A stretch of DNA of 64,000 bases from Burkholderia cenocepacia. GTDB lineage: Bacteria; Pseudomonadota; Gammaproteobacteria; Burkholderiales; Burkholderiaceae. The notes under the pieces are model-generated. The model did no database searches. It was not told the DNA's origin and saw only the letters and a program-made list of their open reading frames with translations. The position numbers and the translations under genes are program-made. The stretch lies in NCBI RefSeq assembly GCF_014211915.1, contig NZ_CP060040.1:1736001-1800000 (forward strand). The letters run 5' to 3'. This document shows positions 61,657 through 64,000 of this stretch, piece by piece; position 1 is the first letter of the stretch, and each line of letters begins with the position of its first letter.

Positions 61657-62972
61657 TCGTCCTCAGTCATTTCAGCCAGCACGCGCCCGCGAGCCTCGAT
61701 AACCACCACTGGTACGCGCAGGGGCACGGCTATCGTCACGAGATCGTCGATGCATCCTGCATGCCGCAGGCGCTGCCGCTGCGCCCGCTGCATCGCTACG
61801 AATCGCTGCTTCACGTGCTGCGCGGCGCGCAACCCGACGAACTCGTGCTGCTGCTCAGCGAAGATGCGGCGATCATCGAGCCCGTCGCGCTCGACCGCCT
61901 GATGACCGGGCGCGACATGCTGCTGGTCGACGCGTTCGCGTCGCCGCTGCCGCAAGTCGACGTGCAGATCTGGCGCAACACGCCGGACGTGCGTGCGATC
62001 GTGATGCGGCTCGTGCAGCGCTGCAAGCTCGGCAGCGAGCCGAGGCTGACGTCGGAAGCCGCGCTGTTCGCGGAGCTCGATACGCATCGCTACATGACGC
62101 CGATCGACGGGCTGTACGCGGTCATGCCGTCCGGCCCCGACCTCGATCCGATGTGGAGCCGCGAACCGACGTTCGCGATCAGCCTCGACGACACGCCGCA
62201 CGATCCCGAACGCAAAGGCGCGACGCCGCGCTTTCGCGACACGCTCGTCGCGTACGTCAATCGTTGCCGCGCCGCCGGCCGACCGCTGTTCGCGTTCGAT
62301 CACGCGGCCGCAGCACCGGACGAAACCGCCGAGCGCAGCACGTACAACCCCGGCCGGCCGATCGCATTGATGATGCTGTACACGCCGAACATCGGCAGCT
62401 ATGCACGCGTCGCCGAACGGAATTTCCGGCGCTACTGCGACGCGCACGGCTACACGCTGTACGTGCATCGCGACATCCCCGCCGAGATCGGGCTGAACGC
62501 CACGGGCAACTGGTTCAAGCCGTGGCTGCTGCACGCCTACCTGCAGCACCATGAATGGGTCGTGTGGCTCGATGCCGACGTGCTGATCGCGAACCAGCAG
62601 CAACCGCTGGCGCCGCTGTTCGAAGGACGCGACTGGCTGCTCGCGCAGGATATCGGCCAATGGGCGTTCAATTCCGGCGTGATGGCGTTTCGCCGCACCG
62701 AACGCAACGACGCGATGCTGCGCGACCTGATGACGACGATCGCCGCGCTGCACGACCGCTCGAGCGTCTATGCGAGCGACGGCGACCAGCTGCATTTCAT
62801 TCGCGCGATGGAGCGCGACGGGCAGTTGCAACGCGAAGGCGTGACCGACCTCGTCAGCCTCAACACGCCCTGGCTGTTTCGCCGCGCGGACAGCTACATC
62901 GTGCATTACTACGGCATGTGGTCCGCGATGCGTGCGCTGATGATGGCGCATGACGACGGGCTGCTGCCCTGA
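61653..62972 (+). CDS. DxD-type glycosyltransferase (galactosyltransferase GT34-like C-terminal domain)
   Basis: Protein of 439 aa. The N-terminal 230 residues form a separate domain (IVLSHFSQHAPASLDNHHWY, LVLLLSEDAAIIEPVALDRL). The C-terminal domain is a GT-A fold: IALMMLYTPNIGSYARVAER, NFRRYCDAHGYTLYVHRD, WFKPWLLHAYLQHHEWVVWL, then the metal-binding Asp-x-Asp in LDADVLI, and a late NSGVMAFRRTERND and HYYGMW. This resembles the GMA12/MNN10 galactosyltransferase group. CGGAG precedes ATG 61653. Cytoplasmic. Adds sugar to an unknown acceptor. Confidence 0.82.
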   Translation: MIVLSHFSQHAPASLDNHHWYAQGHGYRHEIVDASCMPQALPLRPLHRYESLLHVLRGAQPDELVLLLSEDAAIIEPVALDRLMTGRDMLLVDAFASPLPQVDVQIWRNTPDVRAIVMRLVQRCKLGSEPRLTSEAALFAELDTHRYMTPIDGLYAVMPSGPDLDPMWSREPTFAISLDDTPHDPERKGATPRFRDTLVAYVNRCRAAGRPLFAFDHAAAAPDETAERSTYNPGRPIALMMLYTPNIGSYARVAERNFRRYCDAHGYTLYVHRDIPAEIGLNATGNWFKPWLLHAYLQHHEWVVWLDADVLIANQQQPLAPLFEGRDWLLAQDIGQWAFNSGVMAFRRTERNDAMLRDLMTTIAALHDRSSVYASDGDQLHFIRAMERDGQLQREGVTDLVSLNTPWLFRRADSYIVHYYGMWSAMRALMMAHDDGLLP

Positions 62973-63004
62973 CACAAGCGCCGCCATACCCTCGACGTAC
63001 AAAC

Positions 63005-63042
63005 ACGACGCGCCGGCCGGATTCGACCGGACGGCGCGTCGT
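63005..63042. terminator. Hairpin between convergent glycosyltransferase and phospholipase genes
   Basis: ACGACGCGCCG and its complement form an 11-bp stem (63005-63015 with 63032-63042), placed between stops at 62972 (plus) and 63060 (minus). It can serve both directions. No T run follows. Confidence 0.6.
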
Positions 63043-63059
63043 CGCATCAGGTGCCGTCG

Positions 63060-64000
63060 TCAGATCGCCGCGATCGTCGGCGCCACGGCCGCCGGGTCGG
63101 TGATGCTCGGCTTGCCGGTCTCGACGTGCCCCGCGATGCGGCGCGTCCAGCCGGCATTGCCCGCCACCGCGAACTGCAGGTCGTACCAGTGGCTGCTGCA
63201 CGACAGGTCCCAATGCGCTTCGATGCGCTGCCCGGCCGGGACCGTCAGCGTGCGCGCCGCGCCGCCGTACGCGACATCGGTCGCCGTGACCGTGAGCGGG
63301 CCGGTGCCCGCATTGGCGATCGTCACGTACACGTCGCCGTTCGCGGTGTCGTAGCACGGCGTGATTTCAGGCTTGGCCGCGGCATCCGCCGCCGCCGACC
63401 CCGCGAAGCGCCGGAAATAGCCGTTCGGCCCCCACACGCTCACCAGATAGTTGCCGTTCGCATCGAGCGCCCACGTATCGGTCAGCTGCTTGCCGGCTTC
63501 GACCGTATAGCGGCGCGGCATCGCGGTCGGGTCGCCCGTATAGACCCAGAAGTGCGCGCCCTGCGTACCGGTATTCGCGAACGTCAGCGCATAGCCTTGC
63601 GCCTGAAGCTGGCCGGTGACGTGCAGTTCGTACGGCAGCGCGCGCGCCGGCCGCGTACCGGGTTCCTGCGCGGTCACGACCTGCTGCGCGGTGCTGGCCG
63701 GCGCGGTCTGCGACGACGCACGCGAGCATTGCAGGTCCGCCTGCGCGACGTACGCCTGCGTGTTCGGCAGGGTCGGCAGCGTCGCATCCGATTTCGAGAA
63801 GTCGAGCGCCGACGTCAGGTCGCCGCAGATCGCGCGGCGCCACGGCGAGATGTTGGTCTCCATCACGCCGAAGCGCTTTTCGATGAATTGCAGCACCGAC
63901 GTGTGATCGAACACCTGCGAGCACACGAAGCCGCCCTTCGACCACGGCGACACGACGAACATCGGCACGCGCGGGCCGAGGCCGTAAGGCAGATTGTCGG
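63060..64000 (-). CDS. Phosphocholine-specific phospholipase C, C-terminal part (gene continues beyond window)
   Basis: About 313 C-terminal residues are in the window. GPRVPMFVVSPWSKGGFVCS and QVFDHTSVLQFIEKRFGVME are the end of the phosphoesterase (alkaline-phosphatase-like) domain; His and Asp of the catalytic region are at FDHTS. Two DUF756-type beta domains follow (YELHVTGQLQAQGYALTFAN, PCYDTANGDVYVTIANAGTG, WYDLQFAVAGNAGWTRRIAG), the hallmark of PlcH/PlcN enzymes. They are secreted (usually by Tat; that end is outside the window) and release phosphorylcholine from phosphatidylcholine and sphingomyelin. Confidence 0.93.
   Translation of the reverse strand, partial: DNLPYGLGPRVPMFVVSPWSKGGFVCSQVFDHTSVLQFIEKRFGVMETNISPWRRAICGDLTSALDFSKSDATLPTLPNTQAYVAQADLQCSRASSQTAPASTAQQVVTAQEPGTRPARALPYELHVTGQLQAQGYALTFANTGTQGAHFWVYTGDPTAMPRRYTVEAGKQLTDTWALDANGNYLVSVWGPNGYFRRFAGSAAADAAAKPEITPCYDTANGDVYVTIANAGTGPLTVTATDVAYGGAARTLTVPAGQRIEAHWDLSCSSHWYDLQFAVAGNAGWTRRIAGHVETGKPSITDPAAVAPTIAAI

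Overview
The window is about 64 kb of very GC-rich DNA, with codons ending almost always in G or C, and it is densely packed with genes. The protein families point to a Burkholderia, most likely of the Burkholderia cepacia complex: tandem DUF4148 proteins, DUF2827 proteins, a Burkholderia-type trimeric autotransporter next to an OmpA-like lipoprotein, and a sarcosine oxidase operon ending in folB. The mix of catabolic, stress and surface genes without core housekeeping genes suggests a secondary replicon. The species call is inference from gene content only.

Layout. 0-3 kb: end of a YehYXW-type osmoprotectant ABC transporter, then a rifamycin ADP-ribosyltransferase (arr). 3-6.4 kb: a lytic transglycosylase, a probably frameshifted LprI-like gene, and a hipBA toxin-antitoxin pair with four evenly spaced operators. 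6.4-14.8 kb: sdaA-soxBDAG-folB on the minus strand (sarcosine to glycine; serine to pyruvate), with a divergent GlxA/AraC-type regulator. 15-22 kb: a four-carbon sugar-acid (threonate/erythronate) operon with a FadR-type regulator, ltnD, otnK, otnC, an MFS importer, otnI and denD. 22-27.6 kb: two DUF4148 proteins, an LpxO-like hydroxylase, a ubiquitin-fold protein ending in Gly-Gly with a BNR-repeat partner, a LysR/PACE efflux pair and a TRIC channel. 27.8-32.4 kb: choline/betaine uptake genes choV-choW and choX with a gbdR-like regulator, interrupted by a highly folded 289-bp element. 33-41.7 kb: DUF2339/DUF3999 envelope proteins and several small enzymes.

42-63 kb is the most distinctive part. 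A giant trimeric autotransporter adhesin (2718 aa) carries 52 copies of an uncharged 18-residue Ser/Thr-rich repeat. It is followed by an OmpA-like lipoprotein, four DUF2827 proteins, a DUF4019 protein, a FkbM-methyltransferase/glycosyltransferase fusion, an EAL-domain protein and a DxD glycosyltransferase. I propose that this is a dedicated surface-adhesin modification (O-glycosylation) locus; that is a hypothesis. The window ends inside a phosphocholine-specific phospholipase C. Its product, phosphorylcholine, would feed the choline/betaine/sarcosine genes found elsewhere in the window.

Three reading-frame problems were noticed (near 4,078, near 13,790 and near 53,102). They are either real mutations or consensus errors.
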